Positions 49,551-49,553 of a stretch of 49,553 bases of DNA are shown here, piece after piece. The stretch lies in the NCBI GenBank assembly GCA_030536995.1, contig JAUNOY010000022.1, forward strand, positions 1-49,553. The letters are read 5' to 3'. Below the pieces are notes generated by a model. The model saw only the letters and a program-made list of their open reading frames with translations, made no database searches and was not told where the DNA came from. The stretch is from Eubacteriales bacterium. GTDB taxonomy: Bacteria > Bacillota > Clostridia > Lachnospirales > Lachnospiraceae. Each line of letters starts with the position of its first letter. The stretch's first letter is position 1. The translations under genes were made by a program, and so were the position numbers.

Positions 49551-49553
49551 CTT

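Overview
The window looks like a core-chromosome segment of a spore-forming, low-to-mid GC Gram-positive anaerobe, most likely of the Lachnospiraceae. Sporulation genes (yabP, yabQ, spoIIE, a CotS-like kinase, cwlD, a GH18 spore-type hydrolase, a Csp-like subtilase), the blocks rpsF-ssb-rpsR-gdpP-rplI-dnaB and mazG-hup-rqcP-yabP-yabQ-divIC-spoIIE-tilS-hpt-ftsH, a T-box before proS, and PPi-type phosphofructokinase and DUF951/DUF1858 genes all fit. No phage, plasmid, CRISPR array or intact insertion sequence is visible. The genus is not provable from the sequence alone.

Layout. 1-440: the 3' end of a 23S rRNA, then tRNA-Asn, tRNA-Glu and tRNA-Cys and a terminator. 440-800: a decayed ISL3-type transposase end. 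864-4733 (minus): a four-gene operon (SGNH hydrolase, DUF4358, MBOAT acyltransferase, DHHW/AlgJ-like) that looks like a cell-surface glycan O-acylation unit. 4867-7335: DUF308 membrane protein, arginase-fold protein, lgt. 7396-9135: subtilase with a SigE-like promoter. 9305-11992: NCS2 purine permease, convergent with PPi-phosphofructokinase. 12186-13077: SdpR/SdpI-like repressor and immunity pair with a clear operator. 13261-15029: class B sortase, sirtuin, DUF951. 15143-20415: translation/replication block with the c-di-AMP phosphodiesterase gdpP. 20522-22397: MerR-type regulator, a 57-residue ferredoxin, DUF1858, mecA.

22398-23110 is a 713-base gap with its own promoter, two related hairpins, an 8-codon ORF with a strong ribosome binding site, and a terminator-like hairpin. 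It is the best candidate here for an undescribed RNA or leader element. 23111-29843: GH18 hydrolase, CwlD-type amidase and two tandem, related GT-C-like (DUF2298-type) membrane proteins. 29937-31982: tsaC/sua5, rpiB, dCMP deaminase. 32024-38092: T-box, proS, cca, CotS-like gene, phosphoglucomutase. 38096-45791: the mazG-to-ftsH block, with a Spo0A-type promoter (21-bp spacer) before an unusually short spoIIE. 46102-49475: a GH13 alpha-glucan hydrolase, tRNA-Tyr (minus) and class II fructose-bisphosphate aldolase.

Links between genes. None of the four tRNAs encodes its 3' CCA, so all depend on the cca product at 33806-35128. Three loci with sporulation-type products (subtilase, CotS-like, yabP) carry matches to mother-cell SigE promoters, and spoIIE carries a Spo0A-activated promoter signature, so early and mother-cell sporulation control can be read from the DNA. 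Pfp, phosphoglucomutase, RpiB, Fba and the GH13 enzyme form a scattered set for glycan use and glycolysis.
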